Notes under the pieces: model-generated | What the model was told of the DNA's origin: nothing | The model's database searches: none | The model's input: only the letters and a program-made list of their open reading frames with translations | Translations under genes and position numbers: made by a program | Assembly (NCBI GenBank): GCA_964588325.1 | Contig: CAZPOR010000004.1 | Coordinates: 124,001-188,000, forward strand | Direction of reading: 5' to 3' | Source: Thiovibrio sp964588325 | GTDB lineage: Bacteria; Desulfobacterota; Desulfobulbia; Desulfobulbales; Desulfurivibrionaceae | Length of the DNA stretch: 64,000 bases | Shown here: positions 35,858 through 44,236 of the stretch, in pieces | How the letters are laid out: each line of letters opens with the position of its first letter | How positions within the stretch are numbered: the first letter of the stretch is position 1

Positions 35858-36358
35858 ATGACATCATACACCGGCGGCATACTGACCATCAGCGACAAGG
35901 GTTCGCGCGGGGAACGGGAAGACACCAGCGGCCCGCAACTGCGGGAAATGCTCACCGAACAAGGATATTCCGTGGTGGCCTATGCCGTGGTGCCGGACGA
36001 TGTCGCCAGCATCAAAGAAACCCTCCTGGCTTGGGCGGATGAAAAGAAGATCGACCTGATCCTGAGCACCGGCGGCACCGGCGTTTCCCCCAGCGACCTG
36101 ACCCCCGAGGCCACCCGGACGATTCTCGACCGGGAAATCCCTGGCATCGGTGAGGCCATGCGTCTGGCCAGCCTGCAAAAAACCCCCAATGCCATCCTCT
36201 CCCGGGGAATCGCCGGCATCAGAAAACAGAGCCTGATCATCAACCTGCCTGGCAGCAAAAAGGCGGCCAAGGAAAATCTGGAGGCGGTGCTCCCCGCGTT
36301 GCAGCATGCCATTTACAAGATCAAGGGCGGAACCAAAGACTGCGGAAGCGGAAGCTGA
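35858..36358 (+). CDS. mogA: Molybdenum cofactor biosynthesis protein, MogA/MoaB family
   Basis: A 166-residue molybdopterin adenylyltransferase-like protein. The N-terminus GILTISDKGSRGEREDTSGP and the nucleotide-binding STGGTGVSPSDLTPEA (about 69-84) are family signatures. It adenylates molybdopterin before molybdate insertion. MogA is the better fit; MoaB is close. It has an own upstream spacer of about 200 bases from the murJ start and converges with purM. Confidence 0.9.
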   Translation: MTSYTGGILTISDKGSRGEREDTSGPQLREMLTEQGYSVVAYAVVPDDVASIKETLLAWADEKKIDLILSTGGTGVSPSDLTPEATRTILDREIPGIGEAMRLASLQKTPNAILSRGIAGIRKQSLIINLPGSKKAAKENLEAVLPALQHAIYKIKGGTKDCGSGS

Positions 36359-36364
36359 ATCCAC

Positions 36365-36394
36365 AAAAAAGGCCCACGGGGAAACCCGTGAGCC
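36365..36394 (-). terminator. Rho-independent terminator of purM
   Basis: GGCCCACGGG and CCCGTGAGCC form a ten-base stem with one mismatch and a GAAA loop; on the minus strand it is followed by a T-run. It may also slow transcription from mogA. Confidence 0.75.
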
Positions 36395-36422
36395 TTGACC
36401 AAAACAGCATAACGTCAATCAA

Positions 36423-37481
36423 TCAGCCGCAATCCACCTCGACAGCCATGGTATCTTTTTTCTTCATGGCGTCAATCTCCCCGATCAGATAGGGGGTTTC
36501 TCCCAGGGCGATCAATTGCTGCATGCAGTCATCCACCTGTTTTGCATCCACCACCACCACCATGCCGATTCCGCAGTTGAAGGTACGGCACATCTCATGG
36601 GCGGAGATATTTCCATTTTTCTGCAGAAAATCAAAAACCGGAAGGACCTGCCAGCCCTTCTTGTTGATCACCGCCTTGCAGCCATTGGGCAAGACCCGCG
36701 GGATATTATCAATAATGCCGCCGCCGGTTATATGCACCAACCCTTTCACCTTGAAATTTTTCACCAGGTTCAGCAGGGTCTCGCTGTAGATTCTGGTCGG
36801 CCGCAGCAATTCCTCGCCGAGGGTGCAGCCGAATTCATCGATCCGGTCATTGACGCTGAGCCCCATTTCCTCGAAGCAGATCTTGCGCACCAGGGAAAAA
36901 CCGTTGCTGTGCACTCCGCTTGAGGCAAGGCCGATCAATTTGTCGCCGACGCTGATCTCGGAGCCGTCAATCAGCCTGTCCCGCTCGCAGATTCCGACCA
37001 CGAACCCGGCAATGTCATAATCGCCAGCCTGGTAGAGGCCGGGCATCTCGGCCGTTTCTCCGCCGATCAAGGAGCATTTAGAAATCTCGCACCCCTTGGC
37101 GATGCCCTTGACCACATCGGTGGCAACCCCGAGATCGAGCCCGCCGGTGGCGAAATAATCCAAAAAGAACAGGGGATGCGCGCCGCAGACAATGATATCG
37201 TTCACGCACATGGCCACCAGGTCGATGCCGATGGTGTCATGCTTGTTGCACATTTCGGCGATCTTCAGCTTGGTGCCGACCCCATCGGTTGACGACACCA
37301 GGACCGGATCCTGAAATTTACCGCCGCCCAGAGCGAAGAGGCCACCGAACCCGCCGATGCCGGTAAGCACGCCGGGACGAAAGGTAGAGGCGACAATCGG
37401 CTTGATGGCATCGACAAAGGCGTTGCCCTTGTCGATATCAACGCCGGATTCCGCATAACGAGAGATTTCTTTCTTTGCCAT
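36423..37481 (-). CDS. purM: Phosphoribosylformylglycinamidine cyclo-ligase
   Basis: A 352-residue AIR synthetase of purine synthesis (FGAM + ATP to AIR). The N-terminal SYAESGVDI-like start (here RYAESGVDID), SSTDGVGTKL, GGETAEMPGLY and the HITGGGIIDN motif are all diagnostic. I chose the ATG at 37481, as the upstream 30 codons contain no family sequence. Monocistronic by appearance, with a long gene-free region upstream. Confidence 0.95.
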   Translation of the reverse strand: MAKKEISRYAESGVDIDKGNAFVDAIKPIVASTFRPGVLTGIGGFGGLFALGGGKFQDPVLVSSTDGVGTKLKIAEMCNKHDTIGIDLVAMCVNDIIVCGAHPLFFLDYFATGGLDLGVATDVVKGIAKGCEISKCSLIGGETAEMPGLYQAGDYDIAGFVVGICERDRLIDGSEISVGDKLIGLASSGVHSNGFSLVRKICFEEMGLSVNDRIDEFGCTLGEELLRPTRIYSETLLNLVKNFKVKGLVHITGGGIIDNIPRVLPNGCKAVINKKGWQVLPVFDFLQKNGNISAHEMCRTFNCGIGMVVVVDAKQVDDCMQQLIALGETPYLIGEIDAMKKKDTMAVEVDCG

Positions 37482-38087
37482 AATCGTCTTCGGTAACCCC
37501 AAATGCTCAATCTTATAAAAAAAGAAGCAGCGGACAAAAAATCCGTGCTGCACATTCGTAATTTGGTCCACAGGGATATCGGACGGTAGCGTAGCAGCCC
37601 TGATTCCTTATTTTTTCACGAGACCATCTTTAATTGCCAGGCCCATAAAAGTCAATCAGTTTTCCTGCAATCCACCGGGAACACAAGGGTTGCGCAACAA
37701 CCGGTCAAAAAACACATCTCCCCCATATCCCCTTACCCTGATTGAAAGTGTACCCTGTTCAACCGGAGAAACTCAAGCGCATTTCATCCCCGGCGCACGA
37801 ATTGCCGGAAACCTCCGGCCGCAAAGCGCTTGCCGGGAAAAATCACTTGCGCGGTTGACCTCCACCGCATTCTGCATTATTTTACGCTGAAGTTTTTAAT
37901 GAAATACCGAGGTTCCCCCTCTTGTTTTCCCGCAGCTCCTTGGCGCGTGTTTTTTGTTTCCTCATTAAAAAAATCACGTCCCCATCCTTGTGGGCCGGCA
38001 AGAGAATAGCGCACAGGCCGGTGCGCCAGTAAACCGGCTCCCCCCTCACCGATACCAAGAGGCCATGCGCCTACGGAGGATATCACC
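37482..38087. other. Gene-free region upstream of purM and the zinc-ribbon gene
   Basis: About 600 bases between two divergent genes. I see no credible gene. A good sigma-70-like promoter for the rightward gene lies at 37855-37883. The purM-proximal part is AT-rich and should hold the purM promoter. No riboswitch could be recognised by eye. Confidence 0.5.
37855..37883 (+). promoter_or_regulatory. Promoter for the zinc-ribbon protein gene
   Basis: TTGACC (37855-37860) and TATTTT (37878-37883) are 17 bases apart. The resulting leader would be about 200 bases long. Confidence 0.5.
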
Positions 38088-38741
38088 ATGGATATTGAAC
38101 GATGCATCAAGCTTGCCAGCGAAGAACACTTCTGTCCCTATTGCAAGGAACGGCTTTCCTGCTGCGAGGCCCCGCCATTCCACATCGGTGATGGGTTGGG
38201 CTGGGGATCGGACATCCTGTTCATCTGCCTCAACAACGACTGCTCCATTTTTGCCAAAAGCTGGGAGCAATTCGAAGAACGCTACGGACACAAAGCGTCG
38301 TGCCGCTACATGCTGCTTCCGGGAGAGGACACCGGGATGACCATCATGGTGGGTGGCGCGGACGCCTTTACCGGATCAATAATTGACATTGAGGCCATCC
38401 AGAAGCAAAACCAGCGCCACAGCAAGGAAAAAACCCATACTGCGGACCTGGACAACTGTGTGGCGGAAAACAATCTCGCCCCGGCGCTCTGCCTTGTCCT
38501 TGACAACTGCGCGGATCTTGCGGCGCGTAAACGGGCCTGCGAACTTCTGGTGGACCTGAACAACCTCGACTGCATCGATCCGATCCGCAATCACAAGTTC
38601 GTCCATGGCGATATCGAGATGCAGGCCAACATGTCCATTAAACAGCTCCTGGAAAACAACCACCGGAAGGAATGCCCCTACTGCATGGAAATTGTCAAGT
38701 CCCAAGCCAAGATGTGCAAGCACTGCAGCAAAGAGCTATAA
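38088..38741 (+). CDS. Double zinc-ribbon protein of unknown function
   Basis: A 217-residue protein I cannot name. The N-terminus has CPYC...SCC (about 16-26) followed by a Cys further on (FICLNNDC). The C-terminus has CPYCMEIVKSQAKMCKHC (about 195-212), a clean zinc ribbon with two CxxC pairs. The middle has an ARM/HEAT-like helical stretch rich in Leu and Ala. The start ATG follows GGAGGATATCACC, a strong ribosome site. It lies just upstream of tRNA-His. May bind RNA or protein; unproven. Confidence 0.7.
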   Translation: MDIERCIKLASEEHFCPYCKERLSCCEAPPFHIGDGLGWGSDILFICLNNDCSIFAKSWEQFEERYGHKASCRYMLLPGEDTGMTIMVGGADAFTGSIIDIEAIQKQNQRHSKEKTHTADLDNCVAENNLAPALCLVLDNCADLAARKRACELLVDLNNLDCIDPIRNHKFVHGDIEMQANMSIKQLLENNHRKECPYCMEIVKSQAKMCKHCSKEL

Positions 38742-38763
38742 GCCCGCGTCCCCGACTTTGCCC

Positions 38764-38792
38764 TTGCGAAACAGAAACCGATTGATTATATA
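38764..38792 (+). promoter_or_regulatory. Promoter of tRNA-His
   Basis: TTGCGA (38764-38769) and TATATA (38787-38792), 17 bases apart, followed by a GC-rich discriminator GGGTGCG typical of stable-RNA promoters under stringent control. Transcription would start near 38799. Confidence 0.65.
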
Positions 38793-38828
38793 GGGTGCGT
38801 TGGTTCCGGGGAGGGTATCCCCCCATAT

Positions 38829-38906
38829 GGTGAGCGTAGCTCAGCTGGTGGTAGCACCGGGTTGTGGCCTCGGAGGTCGTGGGTTCAAGTCCCATCGCTC
38901 ACCCCA
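38829..38906 (+). tRNA. tRNA-His (GTG)
   Basis: A full cloverleaf. The acceptor stem GTGAGCG/CGCTCAC has the extra 5' G (38829) opposite C73, a His identity element. The D arm contains AGCTCAGCTGG, the anticodon loop GTTGTGG gives anticodon GTG, and the T arm GTGGGTTCAAGTCCCAT and an encoded CCA (38904-38906) complete it. An integrase gene starts about 160 bases downstream. Confidence 0.95.
38884..38899 (+). repeat. Candidate attL core in the tRNA-His 3' end
   Basis: The T-arm/acceptor segment TTCAAGTCCCATCGCT matches 47841-47856 at 13 of 16 positions (TTCAAG, three changes, CATCGCT). Its position at the tRNA 3' end beside an integrase is the classical attachment site, but the match is imperfect and short. 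Confidence 0.35.
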
Positions 38907-38939
38907 CTTGATAGTCCAGAGATGTTCGAATAAGAACAG

Positions 38940-38973
38940 AAACCCGCCTCCCACAAAGGAAAGCGGGTTTTTT
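38940..38973 (+). terminator. Terminator downstream of tRNA-His
   Basis: AAACCCGC pairs with GCGGGTTT, loop of 15 bases, followed by a T-run. It lies inside the element and probably ends the tRNA transcript now that the original downstream sequence has been displaced. Confidence 0.75.
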
Positions 38974-39010
38974 GTTGTCCATTGCCATCCAAAGAAATCT
39001 ATTGACAGCC

Positions 39011-39069
39011 GGGGGCAACAGGGGGCAACATTGGGGGCAACAGCGAACCACAACAAAGGAGTTGCCCCC
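39011..39069. repeat. Left cluster of GGGGGCAAC repeats
   Basis: Direct copies of GGGGGCAAC start at 39011, 39021 and 39033, and an inverted copy occupies 39061-39069, ending right at the integrase ATG. The spacing of the second and third copies is 12 bases. Similar copies lie at the right end of the element. Likely integrase arm-type or excisionase binding sites; also placed to regulate int. Confidence 0.6.
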
Positions 39070-40311
39070 ATGCCCTTGACTGATTCCGCTATCCGAAACA
39101 TAAAGCCTGATTCCAAGCCTTTACGCCTCTTCGATGGGGGTGGCCTCTACCTGGAAGTTGCCCCTGCCGGGGGCAAGTGGTGGCGTTTCAAATATCGTTT
39201 TGGGGGCAAGGAAAAGCGTTTTTCACTTGGCGTCTACCCAGATGTTTCGCTAAAAGATGCCAGAGAAAAAAAAGATGCAGCCCGTAAATTGCTGACCCAA
39301 GGTATTGACCCTGGCGAAGAAAAAAAATCTTCTAAGGTCACGGCATCCGGGGCTGGGAGTTTTGAGGCGGTTGCCCGTGAGTGGATTAACCTAAAAAGTC
39401 CCGGCTGGTCCCCTTCTCACACTGAAAAAACAATCTCCATTCTTGAAAGAGACGTTTTCCCTTACATTGGTTCCCGTCTCATTGGCGAAATTACCCCGCC
39501 TGATATGCTGGCCCTACTAAAACGGATTGACACCCGTTCATCAGTCACTGCAAGAAAAGCGTACAGCACATGCAGGCAGATTTTTTTTAATGCCATCGCC
39601 CATGGCCGGGCGACAATGAACCCGGCTGACGGCCTGACCGTGTTGCTTTCACCAAAAAGGGTAAAGCATATGGCGGCCCCCACTGAACAGGGCGAGGTAT
39701 CGCGCCTGTTAAAAGCATTGCCCACTTACCCCGGCACCTTCCCTGTCCGTTGCGCCCTGATGCTCTCCCCGATATTTTTTGTGCGCCCCGGCACCATGCG
39801 CGGCATGGAATGGCAAGACGTAGACCTTGACCGGGCAGAGTGGCGCATACCAATCGAACAATTAAAAAGACGACAGATAGATAAAGACGCCAGGCGTGGC
39901 GAAATTGGCCTTATTGTTCCACTACCCCGACAGGCCGTGGCTATCCTGCGGGAACTGCACCAACTTACTGGCGGGGGGCATTTTGTTTTTCCGGGAACAC
40001 GCCACAAAGAAAAACCGATAAGTGAAAATACCGTGCGTACCGCACTTCATGCGATGGGCTTCACCAAGGAGGACATTACCCCTCACGGCTTCCGGCACAT
40101 GGCGTCAACGCTGTTGCACGAAATGGGGTTTCCCTCTCACCTGATTGAAAAACAACTAGCCCATTCCGACAAAAATAAAATCCGGGCAGTTTACAATCAC
40201 GCCGAGTATATGCCAGAACGCCGAAAAATGATGCAAGCGTGGGCCGACTATCTGGATATGCTGGCGGAGGGTAAGGAAAACAAGGTGGTGCCGATCCGGT
40301 CGGCGGGATGA
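39070..40311 (+). CDS. P4-type tyrosine recombinase (integrase)
   Basis: A 413-residue site-specific recombinase. The N-terminal DUF4102 domain (about 1-85, with LTDSAIRNIKP and LFDGGGLYLEV) is typical of integrases that use tRNA sites. A SAM-like core-binding domain follows. Catalytic residues are an Arg near 243, HGFRHMAS (His-x-x-Arg, about 339-342), a late His, and Tyr 380 in HAEYMPERRKMMQ. The gene points away from tRNA-His, as usual. The ATG overlaps the last GGGGGCAAC-type repeat, and AAAGGAG is upstream. Codon use is less GC-rich than the host genes. Confidence 0.93.
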   Translation: MPLTDSAIRNIKPDSKPLRLFDGGGLYLEVAPAGGKWWRFKYRFGGKEKRFSLGVYPDVSLKDAREKKDAARKLLTQGIDPGEEKKSSKVTASGAGSFEAVAREWINLKSPGWSPSHTEKTISILERDVFPYIGSRLIGEITPPDMLALLKRIDTRSSVTARKAYSTCRQIFFNAIAHGRATMNPADGLTVLLSPKRVKHMAAPTEQGEVSRLLKALPTYPGTFPVRCALMLSPIFFVRPGTMRGMEWQDVDLDRAEWRIPIEQLKRRQIDKDARRGEIGLIVPLPRQAVAILRELHQLTGGGHFVFPGTRHKEKPISENTVRTALHAMGFTKEDITPHGFRHMASTLLHEMGFPSHLIEKQLAHSDKNKIRAVYNHAEYMPERRKMMQAWADYLDMLAEGKENKVVPIRSAG

Positions 40312-40392
40312 ATTGCGACATCGTAGTTGGGCGAACAATGCCCTAATGAAGCGGAATATCCCGACCCTACGATGAAATACGGGAGATTGCTA

Positions 40393-41076
40393 ATGACATC
40401 AGAACAATCGTTCTTCAGATTGTCCGAGTTGGCTGAGAAATTGGGCAAGACCGAGGATAACTTGTTGCACATGGCGGCGGCTGGAGCGTTTGAGCTTTCT
40501 GTCTGGCATAAAGCTGGAGATGCCAAAGTATGGGAATCTGACCGGGACCCAGGAGATCATCCTCCAAGCGCAATAGAATATAGACCAGCAGGGCTGTATA
40601 TCTCTGCAGATGGAGACGCCTTGGCGATCAGCTTACTAGCACAGGGCGGCAAATCAGCAAAGATTGGGTTGCTAAAAGATAAGGGTTCATCCGATATAGA
40701 TCCGGTGTATATAAAATTCCTCGATGATGAGAAAGATAGCCATGCTGCTTCTCGTGTTTCCCGTAGTAATCTTCTTATTTCCCAAAAAGAAGTAGCCCGC
40801 ATGGAAAAGGAAGCACCGACATCGCAGTCTGGTGATAAGAATACAGCACCTCCCGTGAATGAACCTGCCCGACAAAAAACAGACCTTATTATTATCGGCG
40901 GGTTGCTAGAACTCCTTTTGCGCGAGAGCAAAGAGCATGGTCCTGCAAAATTCAAGAGCCAAGCTAAAATCATAGACGCTTTTCACGAATGTATGGGCGA
41001 TTATCACGGCACATCCAAGCGCACCCTTGAGGACCGCTTTGCGGCGGCCAAAAGAGCAATTAATGAAGAATCATAA
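40393..41076 (+). CDS. Element protein of unknown function
   Basis: A 227-residue protein with no motif I recognise. The N-terminus (RLSELAEKLGKTEDNLLHMA) looks like a helix-turn-helix or excisionase-like fold, and the C-terminus (SKRTLEDRFAAAKRAI) resembles the short basic ends of other island-encoded proteins. GGGAG lies seven bases before the chosen ATG; earlier in-frame starts at 40327 or 40372 are possible. It lies between int and the AlpA-like gene. Confidence 0.6.
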   Translation: MTSEQSFFRLSELAEKLGKTEDNLLHMAAAGAFELSVWHKAGDAKVWESDRDPGDHPPSAIEYRPAGLYISADGDALAISLLAQGGKSAKIGLLKDKGSSDIDPVYIKFLDDEKDSHAASRVSRSNLLISQKEVARMEKEAPTSQSGDKNTAPPVNEPARQKTDLIIIGGLLELLLRESKEHGPAKFKSQAKIIDAFHECMGDYHGTSKRTLEDRFAAAKRAINEES

Positions 41077-41105
41077 ACCTTAACTCCTTGCAATAACCCC
41101 TCACC

Positions 41106-41140
41106 ACCGCAACTGCGGTACTTCTCACCGCAGTTGCGGT
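41106..41140. repeat. Paired palindromes upstream of the AlpA-like gene
   Basis: ACCGCAACTGCGGT (41106-41119) and ACCGCAGTTGCGGT (41127-41140) are exact inverted copies of each other, seven bases apart, and each is itself nearly palindromic (ACCGCA/TGCGGT). This could be a double operator for a dimeric regulator or a terminator-like hairpin with T-rich sequence after it. It lies between the unknown gene and alpA. Confidence 0.6.
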
Positions 41141-41206
41141 TCGCGAATTTTCTTTTGGTCCTATCCTCCTGGCATGTAGTCCAACACAGCCCAAAGGAGG
41201 ATATCT

Positions 41207-41500
41207 ATGGACACACTACACCAAGTAACACCCTTCACGCACACGACCAAGAAGTACGCAACAGCCCTTGCCCTCAGCAACAAGCCAACTCGTCTAATCC
41301 GGCTACGGGAGGTCATGGCCCGTGTCGGGCTTCCCCGGTCGAGTATATACGCCCGGATTAAAGAAGGCACCTTTCCTGCGTCTGTTCGTCTTGGTGATGG
41401 CGAAAAATCGAGATCGGTTGCGTGGTCTGAGGCAACGATTGACGCTTGGATTGCAGAGCGCCTGACAGGTGCGGCGGAGGTGGCAAGGGAGGGAGCGTGA
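41207..41500 (+). CDS. AlpA-family transcriptional regulator
   Basis: A 97-residue protein with an AlpA/MerR-like winged helix: LIRLREVMARVGLPRSSIYARIKEGTFP, then VAWSEATIDAWIAERL. AlpA-type proteins activate integrase or excision functions in prophages and are the master regulators of many Gram-negative satellites. The ATG has AAAGGAGG seven bases upstream. The paired palindromes 70-100 bases upstream are a plausible operator. Confidence 0.88.
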   Translation: MDTLHQVTPFTHTTKKYATALALSNKPTRLIRLREVMARVGLPRSSIYARIKEGTFPASVRLGDGEKSRSVAWSEATIDAWIAERLTGAAEVAREGA

Positions 41501-41615
41501 GCAAACCCATGACCCCTCAAAGCGTTGACAAGACTCAAACCTATTCAAAAAAACAATACCCAAGGAAGGCGGCAACCTTCCTTGGGTATCCAATCCCCTC
41601 AAAGGAGAATTTAAG

Positions 41616-43631
41616 ATGCAACAAGCTACTGCTAGTATAGCCAATATAACCGCAGGTGTAAACGGTAGCAATACCAAAGAAAAACACAAGTTCGACCCAT
41701 TGAAAGTTCAGCCAGAAAATATCCCTGACGAGCTGAAGCAGCACCATTTGTGGGGTGTCTGGGTATTTAAGCCCTCCGACAATCCAAACAAAAAACGCAA
41801 AAAGATTCCGATCAATCCCACTACGGGTGCGCCCCTCAAGACCAATAGCACAGAAGGGTGGGTGGATTTTGAGACAGCCTTTTCCGCATACCAAGCAAAC
41901 ATGAAATATGCAGGCATTGGCATACTACTCACTGAAGATGACCCCTTTGTTGGTGTTGACCTTGACGACTGCATGGATGACGATTCACTGAATGGCGCTA
42001 TTGCATACGATATAATTGATAGGCTTGCCAGCTATACCGAGTACAGCCCATCAGGTACCGGTTTTAGAATCATAATCAATCGAGGCAGGAAACCTGTAGA
42101 GTTCCAAGGCAACAGAAATGGCTGCGTAGAAATTTATACCGGGGCAAGGTTTCTTACCATTACGGGGTGTGTTCCAGGTGACCGGACGGAAATCAGACGT
42201 TGCCCTTCTACAATCAAGGAAATACACCAGGAATACATTGCGAAGGCGGCAACACCCACCCTTAGCAAGGAAAGGTCCCAAACCACCAACAATTCTCCCT
42301 CCGGGTACGGTGACAATACCCCCAGCGGCCTTGACTTTGCGCTGTGTTGCAAAGAGGCCAAGGCGGGAAAAACCGTTGAGGAAATCAAGCAGGCACTCAT
42401 TGCCAAAGGCAGCAATCAAGAGAAGTACAACCGTGATGATTACGTTGACCGCACCGCAAAGGAGGCTTTTGCAAGAGTCAAGGGTTCCGCCGCAAAACCA
42501 ACGACGGCCCCCGATGTTGACTGGACGTTATTGCCACGGATTGATCATGCGGCGGTTGCCCATAGCGAACCCATAAAACCAGATTGGATCATCGAAAACT
42601 GGTTGCGCCGTAATGAATATGTGGGCCAGCTCGTTGGGGAACAGCAGACAGGGAAGAGCTACCTGCTAACGGTTGTCTGCTATTGTATCGCCTGTGGACG
42701 CTCATTCGGCCCATTCAACATCCCAAAGGAGAGAAGGGTGATTTATCTCAATGTGGAAGATCCTAAGGAGGTTATTGATTACCGCTGCAAGAAGGTCATG
42801 GAAGAACTGAAATTCAGCCCGGAAGAAATGGCCCTGATCAAGCAGAATCTGGAGATCATCCCAGCCATAGGAAAATTCGGCCCCATCAATCAGGGATACC
42901 CCGATAACCGGGAAATCAAGCTTCTCGAAAGCATGATAAACGATTTCAAGCCCGACCTGATCATCGGTGACACCAAAAGCCGATTGTCATGCGGGGATGA
43001 GAACAGCAACAGCGGGCAGGCCGAACTGGTCAGGATATTGGAAAAACTGATAGTCCAGTATGGTGGTGTTTTTCTGATGGCGCACCACCCAACCAAGTCC
43101 AACCCTCTGAGTTCACGAGGTGGCGGGGCATGGGAAAGCAATATCAGGCTCACCATCAACCTAGTCAAAATGGACAGTAAAACCGGAAGCAACTTCGACT
43201 TTACCCCCCAAGAGGCCCATGACCGAGCTTTCATCATGACCTGCAACGACAACTACGGCGGGCAGAACACGGCCTACTTTTACAAAGACCCAGAGACCGG
43301 CCTACCCCGCCCTATTGCCCCAGAGCATAATACGGCAGAGCTGGTGCAAGAGTGGCTGCTGGACACTCTCAAGGAGCATGGAACGGTCAATAAACGGGCC
43401 TTGCTTCAGACCCGTGGGAAGGATGATGCCGCAGTGGCGGCGATGCTTGACACCTTCCCCAATATCAGGGGAGACAAAAAAGCAGCTATTGCTGAGGCTG
43501 TTGCAGCCCTGATAGAAAGTGACCGGCTATACGAGATTAAGGAAGGCAAGTCTCCTCTTCTCACTACGAAACGGCCTGCGCCAACACTTCTGCGAAAAAC
43601 GAAGCAGATATCCCAGGAGGAAAAGGGGTGA
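41616..43631 (+). CDS. Primase-polymerase/helicase replicase of the element
   Basis: A 671-residue protein in two parts. The N-terminal half resembles the archaeo-eukaryotic primase-polymerase domain of NrS-1-type phage and plasmid proteins: KKIPINPTTG, GVDLDDCMD (DLD at about 115-117, metal-binding Asp) and SPSGTGFRIII. The C-terminal half is a RepA/DnaB-like RecA-fold ATPase with Walker A GEQQTGKSYLL (about 340-350) and a following DTKSRLSCGDEN-type segment. Such fusions initiate and drive replication of phage satellites and plasmids. The iteron-like array starts about 115 bases after the stop, a likely origin. Confidence 0.8.
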   Translation: MQQATASIANITAGVNGSNTKEKHKFDPLKVQPENIPDELKQHHLWGVWVFKPSDNPNKKRKKIPINPTTGAPLKTNSTEGWVDFETAFSAYQANMKYAGIGILLTEDDPFVGVDLDDCMDDDSLNGAIAYDIIDRLASYTEYSPSGTGFRIIINRGRKPVEFQGNRNGCVEIYTGARFLTITGCVPGDRTEIRRCPSTIKEIHQEYIAKAATPTLSKERSQTTNNSPSGYGDNTPSGLDFALCCKEAKAGKTVEEIKQALIAKGSNQEKYNRDDYVDRTAKEAFARVKGSAAKPTTAPDVDWTLLPRIDHAAVAHSEPIKPDWIIENWLRRNEYVGQLVGEQQTGKSYLLTVVCYCIACGRSFGPFNIPKERRVIYLNVEDPKEVIDYRCKKVMEELKFSPEEMALIKQNLEIIPAIGKFGPINQGYPDNREIKLLESMINDFKPDLIIGDTKSRLSCGDENSNSGQAELVRILEKLIVQYGGVFLMAHHPTKSNPLSSRGGGAWESNIRLTINLVKMDSKTGSNFDFTPQEAHDRAFIMTCNDNYGGQNTAYFYKDPETGLPRPIAPEHNTAELVQEWLLDTLKEHGTVNKRALLQTRGKDDAAVAAMLDTFPNIRGDKKAAIAEAVAALIESDRLYEIKEGKSPLLTTKRPAPTLLRKTKQISQEEKG

Positions 43632-43745
43632 TTCCTTGCAGGTAAGTCTGAATGCAGCACTCGCTCCGCTCGTGCTGATAGCCCTCCGAGCCAATAGGAT
43701 ACTTCGTATCCTTTGGCTCGTTGAGGGCTTTTTAAAAGATTTTTT

Positions 43746-44015
43746 ACTGACCCAGTTTTTATTGACCCGAGATGACACAATGGAAGTTGTGTCAGTTTAT
43801 AGTGTTGAAAATACGCCATTACTTACTGACACAGTTGCTTGTTGACTCAACCGGAAGTTTGTCAGTAAATTTGCAACAAAAACAGCAAATTATGCAACTG
43901 ACACACTGACACATACCCCCTATATAGTAAACACTGTGTCAGTGCCCTATAGGGTTGCGGCATGAACAACAACAAAAAACTGTGATTTCTTTAAATCTGT
44001 TCCGCTTGTGTCAGC
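43746..44015. repeat. Iteron-like array of TGTGTCAGT/ACTGACACA
   Basis: Copies, both orientations: TGACACA 43773-43779; TGTGTCAGT 43788-43796; ACTGACACAGT 43825-43835; TTTGTCAGT 43858-43866; a double copy 43897-43913; ACTGTGTCAGT 43933-43943; TTGTGTCAGC 44006-44015; with a degenerate ACTGACCC at 43746. Density and location directly behind a primase/helicase gene suggest replication-initiator binding sites. Confidence 0.6.
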
Positions 44016-44157
44016 GGGTTAATCGGTGGGGTAACGAGCCTCTGCCTATAATGACAATTTATCCAGTATGACCGGGGCGGCAATAAAAGGTGTTGGCGGG
44101 AGAAAAAACCATGAACTGTGTTGCCGTCGACAACCTTTTGCAGCAAACATTCTGCTT

Positions 44158-44193
44158 TTGTGGCATATATTCCTTAATATGTAGAATTTAAGG
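44158..44193 (+). promoter_or_regulatory. Promoter and possible operator of the methyltransferase gene
   Basis: TTGTGG (44158-44163) and TAGAAT (44182-44187) are 18 bases apart. The -10 lies within an inverted repeat CCTTAA...TTAAGG (44172-44193), so methyltransferase self-repression or another regulator could act here. Confidence 0.45.
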
Positions 44194-44236
44194 TTTGATA
44201 ACTATGCCTGACCCATACAACCGCAAGGGATTATAC

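Larger units (their letters stand above)
43632..44236. other. Non-coding region with iteron-like repeats (candidate origin)
   Basis: About 600 bases without a credible gene between the replicase and the methyltransferase. A 108-codon open frame at 43519-43845 overlaps the replicase end and has no support. The stretch contains eight or more copies of an ACTGACACA/TGTGTCAGT repeat at 43746-44015, and is otherwise AT-rich with poly-A/T runs. The methyltransferase promoter is at its right end. Confidence 0.55.

Noticed and set aside
43519..43845. 108-codon open frame at the replicase end
   Set aside because: Overlaps the replicase in another frame and runs through the repeat array; no motif.
43746..44015. 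Possible CRISPR array
   Set aside because: Units are about nine bases, in both orientations, with irregular spacing; no cas genes are present.
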